A DNA stretch of 64,000 nt from Silurus meridionalis (Eukaryota > Chordata > Actinopteri > Siluriformes > Siluridae), in contig NC_060906.1 of NCBI RefSeq assembly GCF_014805685.1, positions 10,763,846 to 10,827,845 of the forward strand, written 5' to 3'. Positions 1 to 11,540 of the stretch are shown piece after piece; within the stretch, counting starts at the first letter, position 1, and every line of letters begins with the position of its first letter. The notes below the pieces were generated by a model. It worked only from the letters and a program-made list of their open reading frames with translations, did not search any database and had not been told where the DNA came from. The translations under genes were made by a program, and so were the position numbers.

Positions 1-246
1 GCCTGTCAAGTCCTTCTTTTGACCCATTTTGCCAAAGGAAAGGAAGTTGCCTAATAATTATGCACACCTGATATAGGGTGTTGATGTCATTAGACCACAC
101 CTTCTCATTACAGAGATGCACATCACCTAATATGCTTAATTGGTAGTAGGCTTTCCAGCCTATACAGCTTGGAGTAAGACAACATGCATAACGAGGATGA
201 TGTGGTCAAAATACTCATTTGCCTAATAATTCTGCACTCCCTGTAT
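1..246. mobile_element. terminal fragment of a DNA transposon, cut by window edge
   Basis: The stretch contains the motif GCCTAATAATT(A/C)TGCAC twice, near 50-66 and near 220-236. A similar motif is common at the ends of a family of fish cut-and-paste elements that I associate, from memory, with Tc/mariner-like (ISRm11-like) transposons. No transposase can be read, because the window begins inside the element or just before its end. The LINE that follows begins about 20-30 bases downstream. Seen: the repeated motif. Inferred: the family. Confidence 0.5.
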
Positions 247-269
247 AAGAATACTATGGTCTTTATCTC

Positions 270-3200
270 TCTTTGATGCACTTGGACATCTTGGACAGAA
301 ATCCAAGATGGCGGCGCGGCAGTAGCTCGCAGCGGCCTCTCCGGATCCAAAATGGTGCTTTCACCATATTTAGCCCGACCTTCCACAATACATGGACACC
401 AGAGTCAGCTGTGTTCATGTGTACGACCACCAGACACTGCTACGGTACAGGCATCATGCAACCAACAATCTGCATGATGATCTTATCAACAACCTTCGCG
501 ACCTCGGCTTGCTGCGACCTCGGCCACATAGACCAGGCCCCAGCCCTCGGTGTTACCTGATGCCGGTGGCGGAGAGGAGACCTCAGCGCTGTTCGAGGAA
601 GCGGAAGCGCGGCAAGCGGGCGGGTGTCCGTGCTAGGCTAAATGCTAACCCTAGCCGGCCGGCTCTCCCGTCCATTTTCTTTCAACGTCTGCTCCTGGAT
701 AATAAACTGGACTACATCCGACTCCAGCAAACCACACGGCGAGTTTAGAGACTGTTGCGTCTTTGTTTTCACGGAGGCGTGGCTCAGCGACAGAGTTCCG
801 GACGCCGCCATCCAGCTAGACGCTAACCGTGTTTCGAGCCGACAGAAACACAGCTCTGTGCGGTAAGACTCGCGGTGGTGGCGTGTGTGTTTATATCAAC
901 ACGGAATGGTGTAAGAGCTCTGTGCTTGTTTCATGTTACTGCTCATCGCTAGTGGAGTTTGTGACTGTTAGATGCAGACCTTTTATTTACCACGGAATTC
1001 ACCACAGTTTACATCGTCGGAGTGTACATTCCTCCCAGTGCTAATGCTAAGAGGCACTGAGTGAACTCTACGGCGCTATTAGCGACCTGCAGAATGCTCA
1101 CCCGACGGATTGTTTATTATCGCCGGAGATTTCAACCATGCGAATCTCAAGACTGTGCTTCCTAAACTCCATCAGCATGTGGACTTTGCAACGAGAGGAG
1201 CGAACACGCTGGATCTTGTTTACACAAACATCCCGGCGCGTATCGTGCGGAGCCCCGCCCCATCTCGGATACTCAGACCACTGCTCTGTTATGTTGATTC
1301 CAGCATACAGACCGCTCATCAGACGCTCTAAACCGGTTCTGAAACAGGTGAAAACCTGGCCAGAAGGAGCTACTTCTGCTCTTCAGGACTGTTTTGAGTG
1401 CACTGACTGGGACATGTTTAGAGAGGCTGCAACCTACGGCGATTCCATCAACTTGGAAGAGTACACATCATCAGTGACCTGCTACATCAGCAAGTGCGTT
1501 GACGATGTGACCATCTCCAAGTCCATCACTACACGCTCCAATCAGAAGCCGTGGATGACTGCAAATGTGCGTGCGCTGTTGAAACAAAGAGACTCTGCCT
1601 TCAGAACAGGGGACAAGGCGGCCTTAAAACAGCAAGGGCCAAACTGTCTCGTGCTATCAGAGAGGCAAAGCGCGCGCACGCGAAGAAAATCCACGACCAC
1701 TTCCAGGACAGTGGAGACACTCGGCGCATGTGGCAGGGCATCCAGGTGATCACGAATTACAAGACCACATCACCTGCTTGTGACCGTGACGCCTCCCTCC
1801 CAGATGCGCTGAACGACTTCTACGCCCGGTTTGAGGTACAGAACAACGTGGTGGCGAGGAAGACCATCCTCCTCCCACTGACCAGGTGCTCTGTCTAACC
1901 ACAGCTGAAGTGAGGAAAACTCTATGCAGAGTTAACCCACGGAAGTCTGCTGGACCTGACAACATTCCTGGCAGGTGCTCAGAGAATGTGCAGAACAACT
2001 AGCAGATGTCTTCACTGACATCTTCAACATCTCCCTGAGCAGTAACGTTGTTCCCACGTGCCTCAAGACAACGACTATCGTTCCTGTGCCAAAGAAATCG
2101 ACTGTCTCCTGCCTCAATGACTATCGTCCCGTCGCGCTCACTCCCATCGTGATGAAGTGCTTGAGAGGCTTGTCATGAGGCACATCAAGACACAGCTTCC
2201 ACCCTCCCTGGACCCAATGCAGTTTGCGTATCGTCCAAACCGTTCCACGGACGATGCCATCTCCACAACCCTTCATCTGGCCCTCACCCACCTGGATAAC
2301 AAGGACTCATATGTACGAATGCTGTTCATTGATTTCAGCTCAGCATTCAACACAATCATTCCTCAGCACCTGATCGAGAAGCTGAACCTTCTGGGCCTGA
2401 ACACCTCTCTGCAACTGGATCCTGGATTTCCTGACTGGGAGACCTCAGGCAGTCCGGATCGGGAACAGCATCTCCAGCACCACCACACTGAGCACTGGAG
2501 CCCCTCAAGGCTGTGTGCTCAGTCCACTGCTGTTCACTCTGCTGACTCACGACTGTGCACCAACGCACAGCTCAAATCATATCATCAAGTTCGCTGATGA
2601 CACGACCGTGGTGGGTCTAATCAGCAGGAACGATGAGTCAGCATATAGAGAAGAGGTGCAACGGTTAACTGCCTGGTGTGGAGCAAACAACCTGTCTCTG
2701 AACGTGGACAAAACGAAAGAGATGGTTGTGGACTTCAGGAGAGCTCAGAGCGACCAATCTCCACTGATTATCGATGGATCCTCTGTGGAGATCGTCAAGA
2801 GCACCAAATTCCTTGGTGTTCATCTGGCGGACAACCTCACCTGGTCACTTAACACCAGCTCCATCACCAAGAAAGCCCAGCAGCGTCTATACTTTCTGAG
2901 AAGGCTGAGGAAAGCCCACCTCCCTCCCCCCATCCTGTCCATGTTCTACAGAGGGACCATTGAGAGCATTCTGAGCAGCTGCATCACTGCCTGGTTTGGG
3001 AATTGCACCGTCTCGGATCGCAAGACCCTACAGAGGATAGTGAGGACAGCTGAGAAGATCATCGGAGTCTCTCTCCCCTCTATCATGGACATTTACACCA
3101 CACGCTGCATCCGCAAAGCACACAGCATTGTGGACGATCACACACACCCGTCACACGCATACTTCACCCTCCTACCATCAGGAAAACGGTTCCGAAGCAT

Positions 3201-3897
3201 TCGGGCCGTCACAACAAGACTGTGTAACAGTTTCTTCCCACAAGCCATCAGGCTTCTCAACACACAGAACTGAACAGAACTCACACACACTCACACACAC
3301 TCACTTACACACGCACACACACACACACTCACTGTGTGTTACTGTTACTGAACTGAACTGTACAACCTGGACTAAACACATTCATCACTCATCTCGATCC
3401 ACTCCATCACCATTTATATATTTATTATTATTTATACTATATTCAGTACAATGTTTATATTCAGTACAATGTTTACATGCTGTTTTTTGCACCTTTTATA
3501 CTACAGTATAATGTTTACATGCTGTCTTTGCACCTCCTTGCTGCTGTTTTTTGCACTACATTGCTCTTTCTGTTTGTATTTTCTCCTGGGTATAGTTTTA
3601 CATTCACCTCACACAGTACTGTATATGTAAGTATACAGTAGGTTTACTAGTCGGCGCTATACTTGGTTTTTGTCTTTGTCTTTTCTTGTGTTGTCTGTCT
3701 GCACTCTGTCTGTCTGTACTGTTCTTTTGTTTGCACTGTTTGCACCAGGCTGCACTCGATGCACTTTATGTTGTTTTGTTGTTTTGTGTAGCACCAGGGT
3801 TCCGGAGGAACGTTGTTTCGTTTTTACTGTGTACTGTGTACCACTGTGTATAGTAAAAATGACAATAAAAGCCACTTGACACTTGACACTTGACACT
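270..3897 (+). mobile_element. L2/CR1-type LINE, nearly full length, defective
   Basis: A non-LTR retrotransposon read left to right: a GC-rich leader with AAGATGGCGGCG near 303, an apurinic endonuclease domain, a reverse transcriptase, and a 3' UTR that contains CA-rich simple sequence (3281-3330). It ends in AATAAAAG followed by tandem TTGACAC units at about 3875-3897. Short tandem 3' ends of this kind are usual for CR1/L2-clade LINEs, which do not end in poly(A). The coding region changes frame several times, so the copy is dead. No clear target-site duplication was found. The exact 5' end is uncertain by about 20 bases. Confidence 0.85.
690..3273 (+). pseudogene. broken endonuclease-reverse transcriptase ORF of the L2/CR1-type LINE
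   Basis: This would encode the single large LINE protein that nicks the target and copies the RNA. Endonuclease pieces are visible in changing frames: TRGGGVCVYIN near 860, GDFNH near 1125 and a SDH motif near 1275. The RT follows, with [11 protein letters not shown] near 1940, DYRPVALT near 2120, [13 protein letters not shown] near 2220 and [11 protein letters not shown] near 2330. The catalytic FADDTTVV sits near 2592. The last segment, 2515-3273, is a clean 252-codon stretch that ends at the true stop. Frames shift at about 750, 1250, 1630, 1900, 2150, 2400 and 2515. This is relict coding sequence, not a working gene. Confidence 0.85.
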
Positions 3898-3912
3898 TAC
3901 AGAAACATTTAG

Positions 3913-5366
3913 CTACAGTATTTTAATACAGTTTCTTCTGCTTCTTCTTCTTCTTTTGGCTTCTCCCATTAGGGGTTGCCACAGCGGATCATCCGTCTCC
4001 ATACCCCCCTGTCCCTTTACATCTGCCTCTTTCAACCCAACTACCTGCGTGTCTTCCCTCACCACATCCATAAACCGCCTCCTTGGTCTTTCTCTTTTCC
4101 TTCCTGGTGGCTCCATCCTCAGCATTCTCCTACCGATATACCCCATGTCCCCCCTCTGAACATGTCCAAACCATCTTAATCTCGCCTCCCTCACATTGTC
4201 TCCAAAACATCCTACATGCTCTGTCTCTCTAATAAACTAATTTCTAATCCTGTCCACCCTTGTCACTTCCAACGAAAACCTTAACATCTTCAGCTCTGCT
4301 ACCTCCAGCTCCACTCCCTGTCTTTTACTCAATGCCACTGTCTCTAAACCATACAACATTGCAGGCCTCACCACAGTCCTATAAACTTTCCCTTTCACTC
4401 TTGCAGATACCCTTCTATCACAAATCACTCCTGCCACTCTCCTCCACCCACTCCACCCTGCCTGCACTCTTTTCTTCACTTCTCTAACACACTCTCAGTT
4501 ACTTTGCACTGTTGACCCCAGGTACCTGAACTCCTTCACCTTCTTTATCTTTTCTTCCTGCAACCGCACCACTCCACTGCCCTCCCTCTCATTCACACAC
4601 ATGTACTCTGTCTTACTCCTACTGACTTTCACCTCTCCAGGCTCATCTCAACCTGCTCCCTACTCTCACCACAAATAACAATATCATCCGCAAACATCAT
4701 TGTCTACGGAGACTTCTGTCTGACCTTGTCTGTCAACCTGTCCATCACCACTGCAAACAGGAAAGGGCTCAGAGCTGATCCTTGATGCAGTCCAACCTCC
4801 ACCTTGAACCATTCAGTCAATCATACTGAACACTTTACTGCTGTCACACTGTCCTCATACATGTTCTTCACCACCCTCACATATTTCTCTGACACACCTG
4901 ACTTCCTCATACAGTACCACAACTCCTCTTTTGGCACCCTGTCGTTCACTATTTCTAAATCCAAAAACACACATAGCAACTCTTTTTGACCTTCTCTATA
5001 CTTCTTCATTAACATTCTCAAAGCAAATAATGCAATAATACTGTTGCTCACAGATGGTCACCTCTTCTCTCAGCCTGGCTTCCACTACTCGTTCCCATAA
5101 CTTCATGGTGTGACTGATCAACTTAATTCCCCTGTAGTTACTGCAGGTCTTCACATCTCCCTTGTTCTTACAGATTGGTACCAGCACACTCCTTCTCCAT
5201 TCCTCTCGCATCCTCCCAACTTACAAAATCCTGTTAAACAATCTCCAACCTCCAAAACAATCCTACAGACCACCATCCGATGCTGTCTAGCTACACTGTC
5301 CCCTGCTAACACCTTACAGTCTCCAATCTCCTTCAGGTTGCATCTCCTACATAGAACATAGTCCAC
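3913..5366 (-). pseudogene. reverse transcriptase and C-terminal region of RTE-like LINE
   Basis: RT remnants on the minus strand include YRGIKLISHTMKLWERVVE (near 5130), CVFLDLEIVNDRVPKEELW (near 4950) and a catalytic MMFADDIV (near 4690). The C-terminal region has VRPAMLYGLETVAL (near 4340) and LRWFGHVQRGDMGYIGRRML (near 4160). Several stops and frameshifts separate these. Such C termini are highly abundant in fish genomes. No activity is expected from this copy. Confidence 0.8.
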
Positions 5367-5474
5367 CTATGTGCACCTTCCTCCACTCTTATACATCACC
5401 CTATTCTCCTCCTTCTTCTTAAAATAAGTGTTCACCACTGCCATTTCCATCCTTTTAGCAAAATCTACCACCAT

Positions 5475-5918
5475 CTACCCTTCCACATTCCTCTCCTTAA
5501 AGCCATACCTGCCCATCACCTCCTCATCACCTCTGTTCCCTTCACATACATGCCCATTAAAATCTGCCCCAATCACCAAACTTTTATTCCTAGGTATATT
5601 TTTTACCACTTCATCTAACTCACTCCAGAATTTTTCCTTCTCCTCCATCTCACAACCCACTTGTGGAGCATACGCACTGATGACATTTATCATTGCCCCT
5701 TCAACTTCCAGCTTCACGTTCATAACCTTATTAGAAACTCTCTTAACATTAACTAAACACTTACTGTACTCTAGCTTTAGAATCACCCCTACATCATTTC
5801 TTTTTCCATCCACACAATAAAAGAACAGTTTAAATTCACCTCCAATGTTTCTGGTCTTACTCCCTTTCCACTTGGTCTCCTGAACACACAACAAATCTAC
5901 CTTTCTCCTCTCTATCAT
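5475..5918 (-). pseudogene. endonuclease domain of RTE-like LINE (ORF piece)
   Basis: An open stretch of 147 codons starts with MIERRKVDLLCVQETKWKGS, the Mg-binding QETKW motif of apurinic/apyrimidinic endonucleases. It continues to VISAYAPQVG and GADFNGHVCEGNRGDEE, the catalytic D-N pair region. In a live element this domain nicks target DNA to prime reverse transcription. The frame is lost downstream, where the linker to the RT should be. This is the best preserved part of the copy. Confidence 0.8.
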
Positions 5919-5935
5919 ATCAGTATTAATGGGGC

Positions 5936-6480
5936 TGATGATGATCGTAGTTAAAGCAAATGACTTTTGGTCTAAATGTCATTAGTTTAAATCTCACCCA
6001 TACCAAGCTCTGTGTCAGGGATCCACCTGCTGTGCCCCCCTCAGTGGCTGTCACGCTGCCTCGTTTTGCCATTCCCGGCATTAAATACAGACACCTGTCC
6101 CTCGTTTAGATTTCCCTACATAAGCTCCCGTTCCAATCTCACTCATGTTGGACCTACTTGTTGGCTATGGTGATCGACCTGGATCCTGACTGGCAGCATT
6201 TCCGGCTAGTTTCTACTCCTTCTTCCGGTACTGTGAATTACACTTTTCTTGTGGATTATACTTCCGCTTTCCGGATTACCCGTTCCATACGGATTATACC
6301 CGCATGTTTGTGTTCTAAATACTTCCAATAAACATTATAGAGTTACTCCCGCTTCCGACTTGTGGTCCGTACCCTGACACTGTGATTCGTGGGCCTCTGA
6401 GCAAGGCCCTTAATCTAATTGCTACTCACATGTATGATTAAGAAAAATGTTAATTACTCTAAATAGGTAATACATGTAAA
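5936..6480 (+). mobile_element. tRNA-derived SINE interrupted by a solo LTR
   Basis: The flanks read as one SINE once 6013-6379 is removed: a tRNA-like head (TTAGTTTAAATCTCACCCATACC, shown in parts, near 5980-6003), then the GAGCAAGGCCCTTAA box at about 6401-6415, then an AT-rich tail. The same box is present in the SINEs at 22950-23255 and 55750-55975 and in the SINE head at 39195. The inner LTR is annotated separately. Confidence 0.55.
6013..6379 (+). mobile_element. solo LTR of an LTR retrotransposon
   Basis: The segment starts TGTCAGGG and ends CCCTGACA, a perfect 8-bp terminal inverted repeat with the TG...CA ends of an LTR. It is flanked by CTCTG (6008-6012) and CTGTG (6380-6384), an imperfect 5-bp target duplication. 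Inside lies a promoter-like ACATAAGC followed by a GC-richer part, and a polyadenylation signal AATAAA near 6328. No internal coding region remains, which fits recombination between two LTRs. It resembles the segment at 28096-28380 in layout. The superfamily (Gypsy, BEL or ERV-like) is not resolved. Confidence 0.65.
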
Positions 6481-7285
6481 TTAATCCCTGCAGATTACTG
6501 ATAATCATAATTGGCATAGAATTGTTTCAATTATGTTTCTGATTCTGTTTTCAGTGAACTACCACATCTTAAATAACATTAAAAAAAAATACAACATTGT
6601 TATCAATGCACAATAGGGATGGTGGAAACAATCCTATAGTATTTATACTTTGAATGCTACCCTGTTAAATAACAGTTAATCATTCGACTTGCTCAAGGGG
6701 GAAAATGTCAACAGAGAAATCGAATAGATTTGATTGAGTATGCTTTGTGTGTAAAGGCCAGGTCACTGCAGATTATTTTATATTAATAATGATGGCTTTT
6801 TAAAACTATAAACTAAATCAGCTCACAGATAAGGATATCAAGTAAGAACTGGCATTGGTATTGTCATCAGTATAGATGACACTTGACTTAAGAAGGATTT
6901 GGTACTGGATGGAAACGAAAATAAGTGGTATTCCAGTCCTAGTGCACAACACAGTTACTCAGCAAATAAATGCAGTATATTCATCTACCAGAAGTGCAAA
7001 AAGTGCAGTTGAATATGTAAATGCATATACAGTCTATAAATAGATAACAAGGGTATAGGCAGTAAATTTGCTGCAGGGAAACTATTGAGTAAATAATAAA
7101 CAAACAATTAAAAAATAGATGCATGTATTAGTCATTTTTGTCAAATCCACAACTTCTCTTAGATTTTTATTAACTTTTTATTCATTTCTTAATATCAAGG
7201 TCCTAATGTTGCATTTATTTAATCAATGTTTTTTGTTACTTATATTTAACTTAAATATTTTCATTTGCACCTTTTATTGCTCTAA
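6480..7285. other. AT-rich stretch with no recognisable gene or repeat
   Basis: Short A/T runs, many stops in all frames, no splice-bounded open segment and no terminal repeats were seen. Confidence 0.5.
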
Positions 7286-7289
7286 CATG

Positions 7290-7975
7290 TAGCACATCCT
7301 TCCCAGCATGGGCCCTCTGCCTCGCCACTTAGTACAAATCCTTTTCTCCCTTCTAAGTGTCCAACTTCTCATATGCCTTTTTCTTTGCTTTTGCTGCATC
7401 CCTCTTTACCTGCTGCCGCATCTCCTTGTACTCATGCCTACTTTTCTCATCTCTGCCAACCTGCCAACACCTTACAGTCTCCAATCTCCTTCAGGTTTTA
7501 TTTTCTGCATAAAATATAGTTCACCTGTGTGCACCTTCCTTCTTTTTTATATGTCACCCTATAGCCCTATATTTTTTATACAACACACAAAATATCTACC
7601 TTTCTCCTCTCCATCATATCAGCTAACTTTCTCCCTTTACCAGTCATAGTGCCAACATTTAAAGTACCAACCATAATCTTCACTCTCTTCTACTTCTCGT
7701 TTTTCCTGCTGTCTCTGTAGACGTCTCCCCCCTCTCCTTCTCCTCCTTTGGCCAACAGTAGCCCAATTTCCTAGGGTACCCTGTTGGCTAACAATACCTG
7801 TGGCAGTTGTTGGTAACCTGGGCCCACACTAATTCAGTATGGAATTTAGGTTTGTGATCTGCATATTTGATTTGCCACATGTTTTACGCTGAATGTCCTT
7901 CCTGACACAACCCTCCCCATTTACCCAGGCTTGTGCAACCCTAATGGCTGGGATTAACCTTAATGGCTGGGTTTA
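7290..7975 (-). mobile_element. RTE-like LINE copy: 5' leader and internally deleted body
   Basis: Reading the minus strand from 7975, tandem CCCAGCCA-containing units (about 7930-7985) lead into GGGGAGGGTTG-TCAGGAAGGAC (near 7900-7925). This leader is followed by the endonuclease start VGTLNVGTMTGKGRKLADMM (about 7680 to 7620). The body then jumps to the linker between endonuclease and RT (about 7470 to 7290, reading KEMRQQVKRDAAKAKKKAYE). The copy is therefore internally deleted. It is useful because it shows the 5' leader that the 3913-5935 copy lacks. Confidence 0.7.
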
Positions 7976-8156
7976 ACCCTTGTGGCTGGGTTAACATGTT
8001 GAAACACTGCATGTTACTGGAAATATATTTATTCCACTTCTCAAACATCATCCCTGACCACCTGCTCCTACTTTGTTATTGGCCCTTTCGGACCATGGCG
8101 GGTGCATCTGAACACCACAAGACCAACATTTTTTCTCACAGAGTATCTGTTGAATA

Positions 8157-8215
8157 ACAAATCTGAGTATCTAAATATTTGTTGCATAACAAATACTTAG
8201 ATATTGATTCCAGTG
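8157..8215. repeat. imperfect palindrome
   Basis: The arm at about 8169-8185 (GTATCTAAATATTTGTT) is followed after a 4-base loop by its near-complete reverse complement at 8190-8206. It could be the end pair of a small DNA element, but no target duplication or partner end was found. Confidence 0.45.
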
Positions 8216-8296
8216 AATCAATTACTGGTGCATTAAATGATTAACCAGGCATATACCCGAAAAGATAGTCCTTGGTGTCCTTTTTATAAAAAAAAA

Positions 8297-8299
<3 letters not shown>

Positions 8300-8368
<69 letters not shown>
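8300..8368. repeat. (TA)n microsatellite
   Basis: About 34 TA units immediately follow a run of A. The array lies in the 3' region of the Gypsy element, on the side where its 3' LTR would be expected. Confidence 0.95.
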
Positions 8369-8370
<2 letters not shown>

Positions 8371-8399
8371 TATAAATATCAATATATAAATATATTGAA

Positions 8400-8868
8400 G
8401 CTTACTGAGGACATTGATGTGAAACCCACATTCACTTTTAGAAATGTATATGTCCAGTCTCTTTGGTTGGATCACTGTCCTTCCTGATCTTGTCTTGTAT
8501 ACACCATGGGAGTATTGCCTGTTTGAGCTGTTGGCGATTCCAGGGAGTGATCCCACTTTCTGTTTGATCACTAGTTTCCAGGAAACTTTCAGCACACCGT
8601 TCGGTGTTCGGCATAGGCATGAGATGACATCTGTTCCTTCTGATGGTGCCTTGAGGGCCTTCCACCAAATATGAACGAGGAGCTGAATGGGCGCTAAAAC
8701 ACTACCCTCAGTCTTAGTGTCTGTATACCAAACTCTCTGACCGGAGGGAAGTTGACTGAGTTGTCTTGGATGGTGACATGTGTTGTAACTTGCAACCTGC
8801 TTCTTTGTTTTTCCCTTTTCCTTTGCTGCCACAGTGGTGTAGTCAGGGAGACTTGGAATCAGAAGCAA
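8400..8868 (-). pseudogene. C-terminal pol segment of the Gypsy element
   Basis: Readable on the minus strand from IPSLPDYTTVAAKEKGKTKK through GQRVWYTDTKTEGSVLAP to YKTRSGRTVIQPKRLDI. The last motif, TRSGR-related followed by a PKRLD tail, is typical of the C-terminal end of Gypsy pol after integrase. The open frame continues into the (TA)n array, where it codes for meaningless YIYI repeats, so the real end is at about 8420. Confidence 0.65.
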
Positions 8869-8946
8869 GTGATGGTATAGGCATACGTAGCCTCCTCCCC
8901 ATTAGGAGCTAAGAAGGGCTATAGCCATTAGTGAGCGGTGTTGTCT

Positions 8947-9327
8947 TTAGGCCAGCAATGCCAAATAGGGCTCCTTTGCATTGCTGAGAAAATGTTTTAC
9001 CATCTGAACATGATGCTCAGCTTCTCCATTGCTTTGAGCAAATCTCGGGCTACTGGTGATGTGACTTAAGCTATGGTCCGCTGCAAAGCTTGCAAACGTC
9101 TGGCTGGAAAATTGAGGTCCATTATCTGAGAAAAGGAACTCTGGGATTCCATGCCGTGAAAACATAGACTTCAAGTGTACTATCACATCATCCGATTTAG
9201 CAAGGGTTAGCCTGGCAATCTCAACAAACCTGGAAAAATAGTCCACCACCAGTAAATAAGTGCTCCCATGTATTGAAAACAAGTTTACCAATTTATACCA
9301 TAGTCTGGTCTGAAAATCAGAAGGCAT
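8947..9327 (-). pseudogene. integrase core of the Gypsy element
   Basis: An open 126-codon segment with YLLVVDYFSRFVEIARL (first catalytic Asp region), FSDNGPQFSS (second catalytic Asp) and QSNGEAEHHVQMVKHFL (catalytic Glu region), the D,D35E layout of retroviral-type integrases. In a live element this joins cDNA to host DNA. It lies between the zinc-binding region (to the right) and the pol C terminus (to the left), as expected for Gypsy on this strand. Confidence 0.88.
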
Positions 9328-9410
9328 TAAAAACTCAGTCAGATTGGCCCATTCATTAATACATGTGGTGCAGTTTTGAACCGCTCCTCTACCTGTCTAA
9401 TTAGCCTCGG

Positions 9411-9734
9411 CTACCAAACTGAGCCTCGAGAATGCATTCCCTGGTGCTTTTTGTGCAGCTTTTCCAGGACTGAGCTGCGCATTGTTGTGTGTATTACCAG
9501 CCGGGATCCCTTTAATAAAAGACCATCATGAACCATGATAATTGCTCTTTCAGGCCAGAAATTCCTCAACACATCTGCTATGTGGCTGAGGTCTGGCCAT
9601 CCTTCCTGGCATTGCATCATCACCTCAGAGCATGTGGGGTCCATTTTCAGCTGTTCTCTTAGTTCAGCCAAATAGTTAGGACTGGAAAGCATGCATCCTA
9701 CAACATTCTCTAAATAGATGTTGGTGTCTTCCAT
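9411..9734 (-). pseudogene. pre-integrase zinc-binding region of the Gypsy element
   Basis: 107 codons from MEDTNIYLENVVGCML to LEKLHKKHQGMHSRGSVW. The final LHKKHQGM is the HxxxH part of the H2C2 zinc finger that precedes the integrase core; the Cys pair lies across the frame break at about 9405. LLLKGSRLVIHTTMRSSVLE is the usual upstream text in Gypsy polyproteins (RIVIP..LR..VL). Confidence 0.75.
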
Positions 9735-10199
9735 CTAATCAGCATCAGAATTGTGGTCTCCCAGGCTGTTTGTTACTGGTTCCAGTTTAAGTTTAGCACT
9801 TTTCACAGTGGCCCATTTGCATGTTTGTGGCTGGTCTGGAGAACTGATGAAGTTTTACCCAAAGTGTATTAAAAACAGTACAGTACACTTCACAATCATA
9901 CAGCATACACCATTGTTTAAGAAATAGAGAGCAGGTTTTTTTTCAGGAACTCGAGCTGCGTCACAACGTTTTGGGAATGCGTCCTTGTTTTGAATCACGT
10001 TTGAAATCCGGCCAACGGCAAGACACGGCATCACCTGGAAGCTACAAAATGCGCATGCAGTGGAACCGATGCTATCTGCTGCTTGTTCAGGTAAGCGCTT
10101 TGTGTGTGATTCTGTGCAAACATAGGCAGTAAAAGCTAACAATATTTCCGTCTGTGTGTTCCTCCTTGCCCCTGCTTTATCCGGTGGCAAGGTGCACCG

Positions 10200-11540
10200 G
10201 AAGTGCCACCGGATGTCGCGGGGCTAGCAGGTGGATCTAGCAGAAGGCATGGAGACGGGTGCGTCTCTTTCTCCGGCCTCACCTGGCGGTCGATTGTTTG
10301 TTTCCTGGGGAAAGCACGCACTTCGGTGGCTTCTCACCCCGGCGCGAGCAGCGCAGTGCTCCACATTTCTTCATCCGAGGAGGGAGAGATTTTGGAGGCT
10401 ACGAGCCCACGAACTTCTTCCAGCCTGTGTTTTATGATTTGCTCCTGGAGGTAGTGACGTGGGCCATGTACATGCTTGAGTTAGCTTGGCTGGATGAGTA
10501 GCGGAAGCAGCACACACCCAGTAAGCTGGATGAACGCTTCCTGCGCCCTGCGTCACAGCCTCCACGCCGGGGCCTGCCTTCACCTCAGTGAGCGCCCATA
10601 TGTGGCCTGCCTCTTTTTCCAACAAACCTCGTTGGGTTCAAGGAGTGGGGCTATGGAGCGATGCCACAGGTCGAAGAGACGCTAGCTAGCTATCTCTTTT
10701 CCCGGGTGTAGCATCATTCCTTAAGGCCACGATATTGCCTACTAAACCATTGCAAGCCACTTCGGTTCTAGTAAGCAAGGCTTATGCAGCAGCAGGTCAG
10801 GCTGTGGGTTGTCTCCACACGATAAGGGTGTTGCAAGCATAACAGGCTGACCTGCTGCGGGAAATGGATGAGGGATTCGGCTCTGGGGCTGATGATGTTA
10901 AGGAGCTACATAATGTCAGCCCTAGTGGCCACAGAAAGGCATCTGTGGCTCACGCTGTCGGATATTCCGGATGCTCCGATGGCCCCTCCTGGCTTGTTCA
11001 GTGACGCCGTAGGTGTGGTTGTCGACAAATTTTAGGAGGCCAAAAAGCAATTAGCAGCATTCCAGTGGTACCTTCCCGCCGCCCCATGGGGTCGTTTGGT
11101 GGGCACAGCTCCAGCCCGAAGATGCCAGGCACTGCAAATCCCAAAAACAAAACATTGGCACCCGGACCCCTCCAGATGTGCCCAAGGGCCCCCGGCGATG
11201 CTCAATGCCCAAGCCCAGGAGCCGGCCGACCTGAGGGTCGTCCTCTCCAACAAGCGGGCTGTGGTGCACAGGCCTTGACTCTCAGAGAGCCTTAATCTTA
11301 GTAGGGCGGTGTACACCTCATTGCACAGTGCCTGTCCATCCTCAGCACCACCAGGGCACAGTCACCTCCAGCGGGTGTCTCCCCCCCAAATCCCCGCCTG
11401 GCCTCATAGCGAATGGAGGAGACCCGCCGCCTCTCAGGAGGCCTCAACGGCTGCAGGGCATTGCTCCAGCCGCTCTGGACGGGCCAGAGACCAGCCTCGA
11501 AAGGCCCAGGGAATGAAGGTTCCACCTCAAGGTGGTGGTC
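10200..11540 (+). pseudogene. gag-like region of the DIRS element
   Basis: Frames change often, but the text is characteristic of fish DIRS ORF1: a leader-proximal TPARAAQCSTFLH segment near 10340, a middle helical part (10700-11040), and a C-terminal part with ADLRVVLSNKRAV (11228-11265) and PVHPQHHQGTVTSSG (11330-11375). I identify it by position and by similarity in style to other DIRS elements, not by an alignment. A 395-bp inverted copy of its last part lies at 13011-13406. Confidence 0.55.

Larger units (their letters stand above)
3913..5935 (-). mobile_element. RTE-like LINE, 5'-truncated and defective
   Basis: On the minus strand the order is endonuclease (5918 to 5475), reverse transcriptase (about 5370 to 4600) and a C-terminal region (4479 to 3913). 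The 3' end is GCAACCCCTAATGGGAG-like sequence running into (GAA)n at about 3938-3955. The linker between endonuclease and RT seems shortened. Four other fragments of the same family occur in this window (7290-7975, 15213-15600, 15667-15735, 32411-32655), all ending in or oriented toward the same (GAA)n tail. I assign the RTE-like clade from the protein style; a tree of the RT would be needed to fix it. Confidence 0.8.

Noticed and set aside
2515..3273. Intact 252-codon frame as a functional host gene
   Set aside because: It is the C-terminal reverse-transcriptase part of a LINE (FADDTTVV motif), preceded by many frameshifts.
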